Counted from the first letter of the stretch, positions 30,933 to 40,230 are shown. The stretch is 64,000 nucleotides of DNA from Streptomyces rugosispiralis (GCF_024505145.1 NZ_JANIAA010000003.1:1-64000), one strand, 5' to 3'. The notes: generated by a model from the sequence alone, not told the origin. Numbers and translations: made by a program.

Positions 30933-33900
30933 TCACGTCCGGTCCGCCGCCCCGTCGGACGCCTCCGCGTCCGCCTCGGGGCGGCGGTACATCCGGGTGG
31001 CGGTGATCTGGCCGTGGACCTGCTGCTCCGCCTCCGGCTCCCGGACCGGCAGCCCCGGCCGCAGATGCTCCTCGACGCTGATGTACTTCAGTCCGGCCCG
31101 CAGATCCGCGTCATTGCGCAACCGGATCACCAGCGGGAACTCGGCCAGCGCCGTGGTGTCGAACAGCCCCGTCGTATAGAGCAGCTGCACTCCCAGCGCG
31201 TCCGCGACCGCCCGCTGGAGCTCCAGCAGATAGGTGGCGTTGGCGCGGCCGATGGGGTTGTCGAGGAAGAGGGTGCCCGCGTGGCGGTGCTTGTCCCGGC
31301 CCCGGTCGTTGCTGCGCAGGGCCGCCATCGTGCAGTACAGCGCGATGGCGGCGGTCAGCAGCTGGCCGCCGGAGAACACATCGCCCATCTGCCCCACCGG
31401 CACCCGCTCGGCCCGCAGCACCGCGTCCGGCTTGAGGATCTCCACCGCCACCCCGCGCGGCTGGAGCGCGGCATGGACCCCCCGCAGCAGCAACGACATG
31501 CCGTCCCGGCGCAGATCGGAGTTCTTCCGGACGGCGGAGCGCGTCGCCTCGTCGATGACCTCGCCGAGCCGCTCGGTGAGCGTGGCCTGGTCGGGGTCCT
31601 CGAAGCGGATCCGCAGGAACTCCTGGCCCGACCATTCGCCGAGCCCCTCCGGGAGCCGGGAGAGCCGCTGCGCCGAACGCAGCGTGGCCAGGCAGGACTC
31701 GACCAGGCCGCGCAGCCGGTCCACGATCGAGTCGCGGTTGCGCTCCAGCTGCTCCAGCTCGTCGGTGAGCACGCGCAGCCGGGGCGCGAACGCCTCGGCC
31801 CAGGCGGTGGCGTGCTCGGGCAGGGCGGCCGCGGGGAGCTCCCGGATCTGCTGGCGGGCGGGGGTGCGCACCTGCTCGTAGCGGGTGGAGTTGGCGTGCC
31901 GTACGAGGACGTCACTCGCCTCCCGCACCGAGGACTCGGCCGCCGACAGATCGGCGGCGCAGCCGCGCAGTGAGCGGCGGGTCTCGGCGGCTGCCTGGCG
32001 GGCCTCGGCGAGTTCCCCGGCGTACGGCTCGGGCCGCTCGCCGTCGTCCTCCGCGCCGGGGCCGTCCCGCAGCAGATCCCGCAGCAGGGCGGCGGTCTCG
32101 TCGAATCCGCCCGCCGCGTCCTCGGCGGCGCGGTGGGCGCGCACCAGGTCGGAGTGGGCGGTACGGGCGGTGTCCAGGGCGTCCGTACGGGCGGCCAGTT
32201 CGCCGTTGGCGGTGCGCAGCAGCTCCTTCGCCTGCTCGGCGTCGGCCGGGGCCAGCTCCTCCGGCAGCTCGGTGTGGGCGTCGCCGTCGGCGGGGGCGAG
32301 CCGCTCGGCCTCGCCGCGCAGCCGGCCGAGCTGCTCGCTCGCCGCCGACGCGCGGCTCTCCAACATCTGGACCAGCGATTCGGCGCGGGCGGCGGCGGCC
32401 TGCCGGGAGGGGCCGTCGGCGCCGTCGGTGCCCTCCAAGAGCTGGGCTGCGCGGGTGCGGACCTTGTTGGTGAGCCGGTCGAGGGTGGCGAGGGCCGCGC
32501 TCTCGTCGCTCTCGGCGCGGGCCTGTTCGGCCCGGAGGTCGGCGCCGACGCCGACCTTCTCGTAGACCTGGGAGGCGGCGCGGTACGCCTCGCGGAGCGC
32601 GGGCAGCGAGGCGGAGGGCGGCTCGGTGTCCTCGCCGAGGTCGTCGGGGGCGCCCGCGATCTCCGCGCGCTCGGCGCGCAGGGCGCGGGCGGTACGGTGC
32701 GCGTCGTCGGCCGCTCGCTGGGCGGCGCGCCGGTCCTCGTCGGCGGCGCGGGCCCGGTCCACGCAGCCCGCGGCGCGCTCCTCGTACTCGGCGGCCTCCT
32801 CGGCCAGTTCGCGCAGCCGGGTCTGCCAGGTGGCGCGCTCCCGCAACCGGTACGCCAGACCGGCCAGCGCGTCCGCCACCCGGCGGGCCCGCTGTGCCGC
32901 CTCCTGGCGCTCGTCCCGGACGCGGGCGGCCTCGGTGGCGGCCTCGTCGGCCTCCGCGCGGGCCGTGCGGGCCTCCACGAGGTCGCTCTGCGCGGTGTCG
33001 GCGGTCTCCCGGGCGGTCTCGGCCGCGGCCGCCAGCTCGGCGAGCCGCCCGGACGGGCAGCCGGTGCGCCAGGAGGCGAGCCGCGCGGACAGCGCCCGGT
33101 CCCCGGCCAGCCGGGCGGCGAGCGCCCTGATCTCCTCGTCCCGCGCGGTGGCACGGGCCCGCAGCCCGCGCCGCTCGTCGTCGGCGGCGCGCTCGTCGTG
33201 CATCGCCGGGTTCGGCGGCACGAGGAAGACCCCGCTGTCCTCGGCGCCGGGCGCGGGCGTCGGCGCGAGCAGCGCGGCCGACGTCCCGACGGCCACGGCG
33301 GACCGCGGCAGCAGCGACGCCTGGCCGAGCACCTCACGGGCGCGGGCGTGGGTGCCCGGGTCGGTGATGACGACCCCGTCCACCAGCTCGGGCCGGGCCG
33401 CGAGCACGGCGGCGTGGTCGACGGGGTCCACGGCCTGGGCGAGATAGCGCCAGCCGGGAAGCGCGGGGATGCCGTGCTCCCCGAGGAACTCGACGGCGGC
33501 CAGCACATCGGCGCTGGGCGGCAACAGCCCCCCGTCACCGAGCGCCCCCAGGATTCGCGCGTCCTCGGCGGCGGCGGTCCGCAACTCGAACAACTGCCGC
33601 TCGGCGGAGCCCACACTCTCCTCGAGCAGCTCCCGCAGCGCCTCGGCGTTCCGGTCCAGCTCCTCGGCGGTGAGCGGCCCGTCCGCGAGGGGCCGCGGGG
33701 CGGGCGACATGCGGTGGCCGCGGTCGCCTTCGGGTTCGGGTTCGCCGCCGGGCTCGGGGCTCCAGCAGTCGGAGTCGTCGGTGGCGGAGTCGGTCCGGGT
33801 CACGTCGGCACCGCCGGTATCGGTGTCGGCCTCCCCTTCGGCACGGCCGTCGTCACCGTCCCCGACCCGGGCCGACACCTCTCCGGACGGCCGGGACTCG

Positions 33901-36533
33901 GCCGCCACAACCCGGGCGCCGCCGCGCGAGCCGCCCGGCGGGGCCGCGTGGGCGACGTCGGCGGAGTCCGTGACGGCCTTACCGCCGTCGCGGTGGGAAT
34001 CGGCCGCCCCGGCCGGGGCGCCGCCGCGCGGGCCGTCATCGCCCGACGGATCGTCCTCGACCTCGTCGATCCGAACCGTCACCCGCCCCGTGGGCCGCGC
34101 CTCCGCCGCGAGCGGACGCCGCTGGGGCGACTCTCCGGGGCCCGCCTCCGCGTCCTCCGCGGACACCCCTCCATGTCGAGCGGGGCGCGTCTCCTCCGCC
34201 TCATCCACCGGTCCGGCATCCCTCCGCGCACCGGCGGCGGGGGCGGAGCCGTCCGCCGGCGCCTCGCCCACCGGGCACGGCTCGCCGAGCGCGCGGGAGG
34301 CGGCAACGCCGTCACCGCTCGCCGGGCCGGAGGCGGGACCCCGCCCGGCGTGATCCTCTCCGGTGAGGCGTTCGCGGGTGTCGGTGGGGGGCTCCTCGGG
34401 GGCGTAGGCGTGGTCCGAGGGGGCGGGAGCGTCGTCCAGGGGGATCGCGGAGGGGTCCGCGCGGAAGGCGGCGGGGAGTTGGGAGAGGCCGACGTCGTCC
34501 GCGTCCTCCTCGTCCACGTGGACCGTGATCCACCCGGTCCGGTCGGCGTCGGTCGGCAGGGCGCGGGTACCTCGGCGGCCCACACCGTCCGTATCCGGAA
34601 CGCGTACCGTCACCCCGCGCGCCGGGCGCGCGTCCGCCGGTGCCGGGCGGGTGGCGGCGCCGCGTGGGGCGGGGACGGCGGCGGAGGGCTGCGGCAGGCC
34701 CAGCAGTTCGACCAGGCGCTGCTCCGCGCCCAGCGCCTCCGCGGCGCGCCGTTCCGCGTCGTACGCGGACTCCGCGGCTCGGGCCGCGTCCGCCGCTCGC
34801 GCCGCGGCCAGTTCGGCGCGGGCCTCCTCCGCGGCGGCCGACTTCGCGTGGTCGGCGGTGCGCCGGGCGGTCTCGCGGGCCTCGTCGAAGGCGGCGACCG
34901 TGGTCTTCTCGGCGTCGCTCGCGGCGAGCGCGGCACGGGCCGGGTCGGCGTCGGGGGCGGAGTCGTCGAGCCATCCGGCGCGGACGGCCTCGGCGGTCTC
35001 CTGCTCGACCTCGGCGAGCCGCTGACGCAGATGCTCGGCGTCGCTGCGGGCGCGCTGGGCCGCGGTGGCGGCGGAGGTGGCGTCGCGGTGGGCGGCCTCG
35101 CCCGCCTCCTGGAGCCCGGCCGAGCGCTCCTCCTCCTCGTTGGCGACCCGCTCACCGTCCTCCGCCGCCGCGTGCAGGGCGCGGACGAGGTCGGCGGCGG
35201 CCTTGGCGCGGGCGGCGAGCGCGGGGGCCGCGTCCCGCTCGGCCTCGCGGATGGCGGCGGCCACGCGCGCGGAGCGGTCGGCGGCGGCGCGGTGGCGCAG
35301 CACGGTCTCGGCGGCCTGCCAGGCGGAGTGCAGGGTGCGGGCGTCGTTCAGCTCGCGGCGCTGCGCGGCGGCGCCCTTCTCGGCGGCGGCGAGCGCCAAG
35401 GAGGCATGCCGGTAGGCGAGTTCGGCGGCGACGAGATCGCTGCGGCCGCGCGCCCCCTCGGCGTCGGTGACGGCCTCGGCGGCGGCGGCGACCCGCTCGG
35501 CGAGCTCGGCGGCCCGCGCCCGCTCCTCCGCGCCGCGCGCGGACAGCCGCCGGGCGAGCGTACGGGTGCGGCGCTCGGCGCCCGCGTGCACACCGCGGGC
35601 CTGCTCACGCCGGTCCGCGGCGTCCGCGATGCGCTGGAGCAGATCGAGCGAACCGGCGGTGAAGTCACGCTCGGCGGTCAGCTCGGCGCGGCGGCCCAGC
35701 TTGTGGGCGAAGCCGTGGACGAGGTCGGCGAGCCCGTCGGTGTCGCGGGTGTCGGTGACGGCGCGCAGCAGGAGGTCGGTGAAGTCGGAGTCGTTCTTGA
35801 CCGCGAAGAGCCCGGCGGCCTCGCCCTCGTCGGCGTTCATCTCCCGCTGGTAGCGGAAGAGTTCGGGGTCGAGGCCGAGTTCGCCGAGGTGTTCGTTCCA
35901 GCGCTCGTGGATCTCCACCCAGACCATGTCCAGATGCGGATACGTCTTGACGGCCTCCGTAAGGGCGTCACGGAAGCCCTTCATGGTGCGGCGGCGGCCG
36001 CGGGCGGTGGAGGCGCCGTCGACGGCGGGCCGCACCGCAGCGGACTCGGCCACCGGCAGCGAGTCCAGGCTCATCCCGGGGCCGGGCCGGAAGGAGTACC
36101 ACGCCTCGGCGAACTTCCGCGGGTCGTTGGAGACCTGACGGCCGCGCCACTCGCTGACCTTGCCGACGACGACGGTCTCACCGGTGACGGTGTGCTGCCA
36201 CTCCAGCGCGACATGCCCGCAGTCGTCGGCGAGCAGGAACTTGCGCAGCACACCGGAGCTGGCCCCGCCCAGGGTGTTGCGATGGCCGGGCAGCATCACC
36301 GAGAAGATCAGCTTGAGCAGGACGGACTTGCCGCCGCCGTTCTCCAGGAAAAGCACCCCGGCGGGGGCGGGGCGGCGCGGCGGGCCGACCGGCTCCTCCT
36401 CGAAGAACTCCGCCTGGGTGGGCGCGGGGCTGGGCACCGGCTCGCCGACTCCGCGCAGGTCCAGCACGGTGTCGGCGTACCGCGCACCGGCCGGCCCGAT
36501 GGAGTAGAGGCGGATCCGGGACAGCTCGTACAT
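30933..36533 (-). CDS. Giant SMC/MukB-like (JetC-type) coiled-coil ATPase
   Basis: A 1866-aa condensin-type protein. Walker A is in LFLENGGGKSVLL (about 61-73); two long Ala/Arg/Glu coiled-coil arms (about 280-610 and 1110-1680) flank a compact hinge-like domain (about 985-1110); the signature FSGGQ is near 1720 and Walker B LFLDNP near 1755. The Glu that normally follows the Walker B Asp is Asn here. Between the first arm and the hinge lies a disordered acidic insert of about 340 residues with four copies of a VTVRIDE-like motif. It is last of three minus-strand genes, as in MukFEB/JetABC operons. No nuclease gene (JetD) is adjacent. The family assignment rests on architecture. Confidence 0.72.
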   Translation of the reverse strand: MYELSRIRLYSIGPAGARYADTVLDLRGVGEPVPSPAPTQAEFFEEEPVGPPRRPAPAGVLFLENGGGKSVLLKLIFSVMLPGHRNTLGGASSGVLRKFLLADDCGHVALEWQHTVTGETVVVGKVSEWRGRQVSNDPRKFAEAWYSFRPGPGMSLDSLPVAESAAVRPAVDGASTARGRRRTMKGFRDALTEAVKTYPHLDMVWVEIHERWNEHLGELGLDPELFRYQREMNADEGEAAGLFAVKNDSDFTDLLLRAVTDTRDTDGLADLVHGFAHKLGRRAELTAERDFTAGSLDLLQRIADAADRREQARGVHAGAERRTRTLARRLSARGAEERARAAELAERVAAAAEAVTDAEGARGRSDLVAAELAYRHASLALAAAEKGAAAQRRELNDARTLHSAWQAAETVLRHRAAADRSARVAAAIREAERDAAPALAARAKAAADLVRALHAAAEDGERVANEEEERSAGLQEAGEAAHRDATSAATAAQRARSDAEHLRQRLAEVEQETAEAVRAGWLDDSAPDADPARAALAASDAEKTTVAAFDEARETARRTADHAKSAAAEEARAELAAARAADAARAAESAYDAERRAAEALGAEQRLVELLGLPQPSAAVPAPRGAATRPAPADARPARGVTVRVPDTDGVGRRGTRALPTDADRTGWITVHVDEEDADDVGLSQLPAAFRADPSAIPLDDAPAPSDHAYAPEEPPTDTRERLTGEDHAGRGPASGPASGDGVAASRALGEPCPVGEAPADGSAPAAGARRDAGPVDEAEETRPARHGGVSAEDAEAGPGESPQRRPLAAEARPTGRVTVRIDEVEDDPSGDDGPRGGAPAGAADSHRDGGKAVTDSADVAHAAPPGGSRGGARVVAAESRPSGEVSARVGDGDDGRAEGEADTDTGGADVTRTDSATDDSDCWSPEPGGEPEPEGDRGHRMSPAPRPLADGPLTAEELDRNAEALRELLEESVGSAERQLFELRTAAAEDARILGALGDGGLLPPSADVLAAVEFLGEHGIPALPGWRYLAQAVDPVDHAAVLAARPELVDGVVITDPGTHARAREVLGQASLLPRSAVAVGTSAALLAPTPAPGAEDSGVFLVPPNPAMHDERAADDERRGLRARATARDEEIRALAARLAGDRALSARLASWRTGCPSGRLAELAAAAETARETADTAQSDLVEARTARAEADEAATEAARVRDERQEAAQRARRVADALAGLAYRLRERATWQTRLRELAEEAAEYEERAAGCVDRARAADEDRRAAQRAADDAHRTARALRAERAEIAGAPDDLGEDTEPPSASLPALREAYRAASQVYEKVGVGADLRAEQARAESDESAALATLDRLTNKVRTRAAQLLEGTDGADGPSRQAAAARAESLVQMLESRASAASEQLGRLRGEAERLAPADGDAHTELPEELAPADAEQAKELLRTANGELAARTDALDTARTAHSDLVRAHRAAEDAAGGFDETAALLRDLLRDGPGAEDDGERPEPYAGELAEARQAAAETRRSLRGCAADLSAAESSVREASDVLVRHANSTRYEQVRTPARQQIRELPAAALPEHATAWAEAFAPRLRVLTDELEQLERNRDSIVDRLRGLVESCLATLRSAQRLSRLPEGLGEWSGQEFLRIRFEDPDQATLTERLGEVIDEATRSAVRKNSDLRRDGMSLLLRGVHAALQPRGVAVEILKPDAVLRAERVPVGQMGDVFSGGQLLTAAIALYCTMAALRSNDRGRDKHRHAGTLFLDNPIGRANATYLLELQRAVADALGVQLLYTTGLFDTTALAEFPLVIRLRNDADLRAGLKYISVEEHLRPGLPVREPEAEQQVHGQITATRMYRRPEADAEASDGAADRT

Positions 36534-36596
36534 GGCGGCGGACTCTCGTTGTCGGAAGGTGTGGTGGTGTCGGGCGGTGGGGGCCGGGAGTCGGGT

Positions 36597-37481
36597 TCAG
36601 GAGTGGAAGGGGAGACCGGCGTCGGCCACCAGGTCGAGGTCGTCGCCCTGGTCGGGGGGCAGCAGGGTGGCGCTGCCGTCGCCGACGGGGACGACGCCGA
36701 GCTCCAGCAGCTCGGCCATGGCGGCGGAGGCCGCCATGTCGCGCACCTGGAGCTGGTAGCGGGCGGTCGTGCGGTAGGTGCCGCCGGATTCGTCGCCGGT
36801 GCGCTGGAGGAAGCCGGAGTCGACCAGGAAGGCGACGGCCTTGCCGACGATGCCGGTGGTGGAACCGGCGAGCCTGCGCGCGTCCTTGGTGGCGCCGGTC
36901 GCGCTGCGCCGGGCGTAGACCCGCCAGGCGGATTCCAGCATGGGCGCACCGGTGGCGGGGTCGGTGTTCTCCCCCTGCTCCTCGGCGCGCTCCTCCAGCC
37001 GCCGGCACGCCTGGCGGACGAAGGCGTCGACGCCGTTGACGGTGACGCGGCCGATATAGCCGTCGTCGGCGAGGTCCTCGGGGCGGGGGAACGCCAGGGC
37101 GGCGACGGCGAGATGGGCGAGGCCGTGCAGAAAGCGGTCGGCGGAGTCGGTGGCGGCGCGGCGGGCGTAGTCGCCCATGCGGACGGCGAAGACGGAGTCC
37201 TCGGCGGCGGTCACCGCCATTCCGGCGCGGGTCGACACCTCCAGCACGATGAGCCCGAGCCCGGCGGCGATGGCGTCGGTGAGGCGCGCGAACGCCGGTT
37301 CGTCGCGGTGGCGGCGCAGCAGCTCGGAGTATTCGACGTCCCGCGCGGGCAGCAGCTTGGGCTGGAGCCCGAAGGCCACCAGCCGCGCGGCGTCGGCCGC
37401 GTCGGCGGGCGTCAGCCCGGCCGCCGCCGGGGCGGGCGCCGCGTCCGGCGGTGTCATCTCGTCGATGTCGTATTCGGTCAC
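36597..37481 (-). CDS. MukE/JetB-like (kite) subunit, putative
   Basis: A 294-aa protein with an acidic Pro/Ala N-terminus and a predicted winged-helix C-terminal half (GIVGKAVAFLVDSGFLQRTGDESGGTYRTTARYQLQVRDMA). By size, order and fold it matches the kite subunit of MukBEF-like complexes, which bridges kleisin and ATPase. It sits 63 bp before the ATPase gene and 43 bp after the upstream gene. I do not recognise a specific family from sequence. Confidence 0.6.
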   Translation of the reverse strand: MTEYDIDEMTPPDAAPAPAAAGLTPADAADAARLVAFGLQPKLLPARDVEYSELLRRHRDEPAFARLTDAIAAGLGLIVLEVSTRAGMAVTAAEDSVFAVRMGDYARRAATDSADRFLHGLAHLAVAALAFPRPEDLADDGYIGRVTVNGVDAFVRQACRRLEERAEEQGENTDPATGAPMLESAWRVYARRSATGATKDARRLAGSTTGIVGKAVAFLVDSGFLQRTGDESGGTYRTTARYQLQVRDMAASAAMAELLELGVVPVGDGSATLLPPDQGDDLDLVADAGLPFHS

Positions 37482-37524
37482 GGCTGAACCTCCTCGCCTG
37501 GGGCGTACTCGTCGATCGCGGTCA

Positions 37525-39057
37525 TCACGCCACCTCCGCGCGGTCGGCCGCCATACCGACCGCGTCCAGCAGGGCGGTGCCCACTATCAGGTCGGCGCCG
37601 CCGAATTCGGGGTCGTCCAGCTCGGTGCCGTCGTCCACGGCGAACAGCAGCCGCTGCTCGCCCTGGCGGTAGGCGGTGCCGACCGGGGGGCTGGCGGCGT
37701 GGACGGCGAGGAGGGCGATCAGATAGGGCAGCTCGGGGTCGCGGCGGCGGGCGTCGGCGAGCAGCCCGGACAGCCGGCGCGGGGCGTCCGCGGGCAGTTC
37801 GAGCAGTTCCATGGCGACCGCCAGCTGCTCCTCGCTGAACCGGCTGTCGTCGGGGGTGGCGATGAGATCGGGCTCGGGCATCTCGGCGCCGAGGTGCTCC
37901 CGCTCCACGGGCGGGGTGAGCAGCATCTCGACCAGGTCGCTCATCCGCACCGAGGTCGGGGTGCGCAGCCCGGTGCCGCGGGCGAAGAACGCGTCGGTGA
38001 CCCGGCCCGCGCGCTCGAGGGGCAGCGGGAGGACGGGGGCCAGCAGCTGTCCGTACAGGTCGTAACCGGAGCGCGGGGCCGGGGGCGCGAAGGCTTGCCG
38101 GTCCTGCTCGGCGCGGAACAGCGGACCGGCCTCCAGCAGCCGGGACTGCAGCTGGGTGTGGCGCCGGATGCAGTCCTTGACGATGTCGACGAGCTCGGCG
38201 GCGCGGCGTTTGTGCTCGGCGCTCTCGGCCTCGTCGCGCGCCTTGCGGATGTTGGTGAGGATCGCGTTCTCGTGGCGGTAGCGGTCGGCGACGTGGTCGA
38301 GCGCCTCGCTGATCAGCTCGGGGACGGTGCTCAGCCAGTCGACGGCGCGGACGTTGCGCCGGGTGGCGTCGAGGGTGCGGCGCAGCGTCTCCGAGTACTG
38401 CACGGTGCGGTAGCGGGCCTGCTCGGCGGCGAGTTGGGCGTCGGCGAGGCGGCCCCGGCTGATCAGGACCTCCAGCTTGACCTCGGCGGCGATCTGGGCG
38501 CTGGTGACGTCCGTGTCGAGGGCGCCGACCAGCACGTTGACCGCCTCGTCGGTGGTGCGCAGATAGACGCTGCCGCCGGGCCCCGGCACCTCCTCGATCA
38601 GCTTGAAGTCGTAGTCCCTGCGGACATACACCCCATCAGGCCCGAACGTGCCGTAAACGGCGCGGAAGCCGCGGTCCACACTGCCGACGTTGATCAGGTT
38701 CTCCAGCACCCAGCGGGCGACCCGGTCGTGCTCGGCGGCGGGGCGCCCGGGGGCCTGGGCCGCCACCCGGGGCAGCAGCCTGGCCACTATCTGCTCGTGG
38801 TCGGCGCCGGTGTCGAAGTCCATGTGGAGCGTGACGAGGTCGATGGCGGCGAGGGCGACCTCCGCCATCGCGTACACCCCGTACTCCCCCGCGAGGTTGG
38901 CCTTGCGCGCGTCCAGGTCGTGCAGCGGCGCGGTGCAGGCGAGCGCACGCAGCCGCCGGGCCAGGCCCTCGTCGGCGGCCGGGCCCGGGGCCGGCCGGGC
39001 GGCCCCTTCAGCGGTGTTGAGCTGGGGCGCGGCGGCCCCCGGGGGTGGAGATGTCAC
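37525..39057 (-). CDS. MukF/JetA-like (kleisin) subunit, putative
   Basis: About 510 aa, largely helical: an N-terminal region with winged-helix character, a helical middle (about 200-350 of the long frame) with coiled coil (RKARDEAESAEHKRRAAELVDIVKD), and a C-terminal domain. Size and first position in the operon fit the kleisin of a MukBEF/JetABC-like complex. The start is uncertain. A GTG at 39057 lies 7 bases after a TACTCT -10-like box, suggesting a leaderless transcript; the longer frame to 39153 runs across that box. Confidence 0.6.
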   Translation of the reverse strand: MTSPPPGAAAPQLNTAEGAARPAPGPAADEGLARRLRALACTAPLHDLDARKANLAGEYGVYAMAEVALAAIDLVTLHMDFDTGADHEQIVARLLPRVAAQAPGRPAAEHDRVARWVLENLINVGSVDRGFRAVYGTFGPDGVYVRRDYDFKLIEEVPGPGGSVYLRTTDEAVNVLVGALDTDVTSAQIAAEVKLEVLISRGRLADAQLAAEQARYRTVQYSETLRRTLDATRRNVRAVDWLSTVPELISEALDHVADRYRHENAILTNIRKARDEAESAEHKRRAAELVDIVKDCIRRHTQLQSRLLEAGPLFRAEQDRQAFAPPAPRSGYDLYGQLLAPVLPLPLERAGRVTDAFFARGTGLRTPTSVRMSDLVEMLLTPPVEREHLGAEMPEPDLIATPDDSRFSEEQLAVAMELLELPADAPRRLSGLLADARRRDPELPYLIALLAVHAASPPVGTAYRQGEQRLLFAVDDGTELDDPEFGGADLIVGTALLDAVGMAADRAEVA

Positions 39058-39187
39058 GTCGCACAGAGTAGGCGGTCGCACCGACAACGTACGAAACGGC
39101 ACGGAGATCCCGCTATGGCATACCAAGTCCCCCGCGCGTGCACGCGCGTACACCGGCGCGTCCCCCGCACCTCACCGAGCCGTCAGT

Positions 39188-40230
39188 CTACGGCTCACCG
39201 GCCGGTGGTCCGTCCAGGGCGAGCGCGGCGAAGGTGGCGAGCCAGTGGTCGCCGGTGAAGTCCCCGGAGACGGTGGCCGGGAGCCCGGCGGCCAGATGGT
39301 CACGGGCCGCCGTCCGCAGCACGTCCGCCCGTGGATCGCCGTGCGGCAGGGCGGTGGCCAGCCGGCGGAGCGCGGCGGCCCGGCTGAGGACGAGGCCGAG
39401 GAGGTGACCGATCTGCGGATCGGTGGGGTCGGAGACGATGGGCGGGGTGAGCACGGTGACCGGCGCGCCCCATTCGACGCCGGGAAGGAAGCGTTCCAGC
39501 CAGCGCGCGAACTCCTCCTCCGGCAGCACCCGGCAGACCGCCTCGGCCTCGGTGAGCGCGGGCGAGAGGAAGTCCTGCCCGGAGGGCTCCCAGTGGACGG
39601 GGGCGTCGTGGTCGTCGGCGAACCAGTCGACGACGGCCTCGGTGACCGGTTCGACGATCCCCTTGGCGCCCGCGGCGGCCGCGCTGTCCAGGACCAGGCC
39701 CAGGGCGAAGGCGCTGTTGGTGTGGACGCCGTGCCGCACCGGGTAGGTGGCGCGTTCCAGCCATCCGCCCAGCAGTGCGCAGACGGCGTCGGCGGCCGGT
39801 TCCAGGGCCTCGGCCCAGCGCTCGCCCGCGGGCCCCGGCAGGCTCCGGCACTCGGCGGTCAGCGCCAGCAGCCAGGCCCATCCGTAAGGGCGCTCGAAAC
39901 CGGGACGGGCCCGCAAACAGCCAGCCCCGGCGCGAGGTAACCGGCTGTACCAGCAGCCAGTGCATGTGACTCCGCTCCCCATCCGAAGGAGGGGGCTTCC
40001 AACCCAAATGTTGCGGTCCAGCCCGAACCGATCCCTTCCGGGACGGAAGGAAAATACCATAGATCCCGACAAGCGATTCCCCACCGGCTGAAGACGGTGG
40101 CCCTCTCGCAAGGAGACTGGTTGGCGGTGGCGAGGGCGGCGAACCGGGCCGCGTACCGGCCGAGTTCGCTCCCCGTCCCGTCCGGCTCGCCCCGCTCGTC
40201 CGGTTCGTCGAATTCATCAGGCGCGTTCAA
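39188..40230 (-). pseudogene. Decayed DUF2891 gene, interrupted by an IS200/IS605-like remnant
   Basis: The 5' part begins at a TTG overlapping the pcp stop and encodes LGRYAARFAALATAN; the 3' part encodes RPGFERPYGWAWLLAL to the C-terminus, as in DUF2891 proteins. The conserved middle (normally about 90-100 residues including a WHSxVHxHW motif) is gone. In its place is about 150 bp of IS-like hairpin DNA, then a short relic MHWLLV in a different frame. Frame shifts and loss of the core mean no normal product. DUF2891 usually follows DUF979 and pcp in Streptomyces. Confidence 0.72.
39965..40115 (-). mobile_element. Small IS200/IS605-like remnant (end hairpins, omega-RNA-like)
   Basis: Read on the minus strand, the segment carries a series of hairpins: CCACCG-TCTTCAGC-CGGTGG (40081-40100), CCTTCC-GTCCC-GGAAGG (40034-40050), CAAC-ATTTGG-GTTG (40000-40013), and CCCCCTCC-TTC-GGATGGGG (39977-39995) followed by GGAGTCAC. 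The order, with GGTTGGAAGCCCCC before the last hairpin and TCAC at the tip, is like the right end of tnpB-type elements. No transposase or tnpB is left. Exact ends are approximate. Confidence 0.5.

Noticed and set aside
32133..37487. Open frame of 1784 codons on the plus strand opposite the condensin-like genes
   Set aside because: It spans three minus-strand genes and their gaps, and its translation is Gly/Val/Arg-rich mirror sequence without motifs. It is a GC-bias shadow.
30933..39057. Complete Wadjet defence system
   Set aside because: No JetD nuclease gene is in the neighbourhood, so the term condensin-like is used instead.
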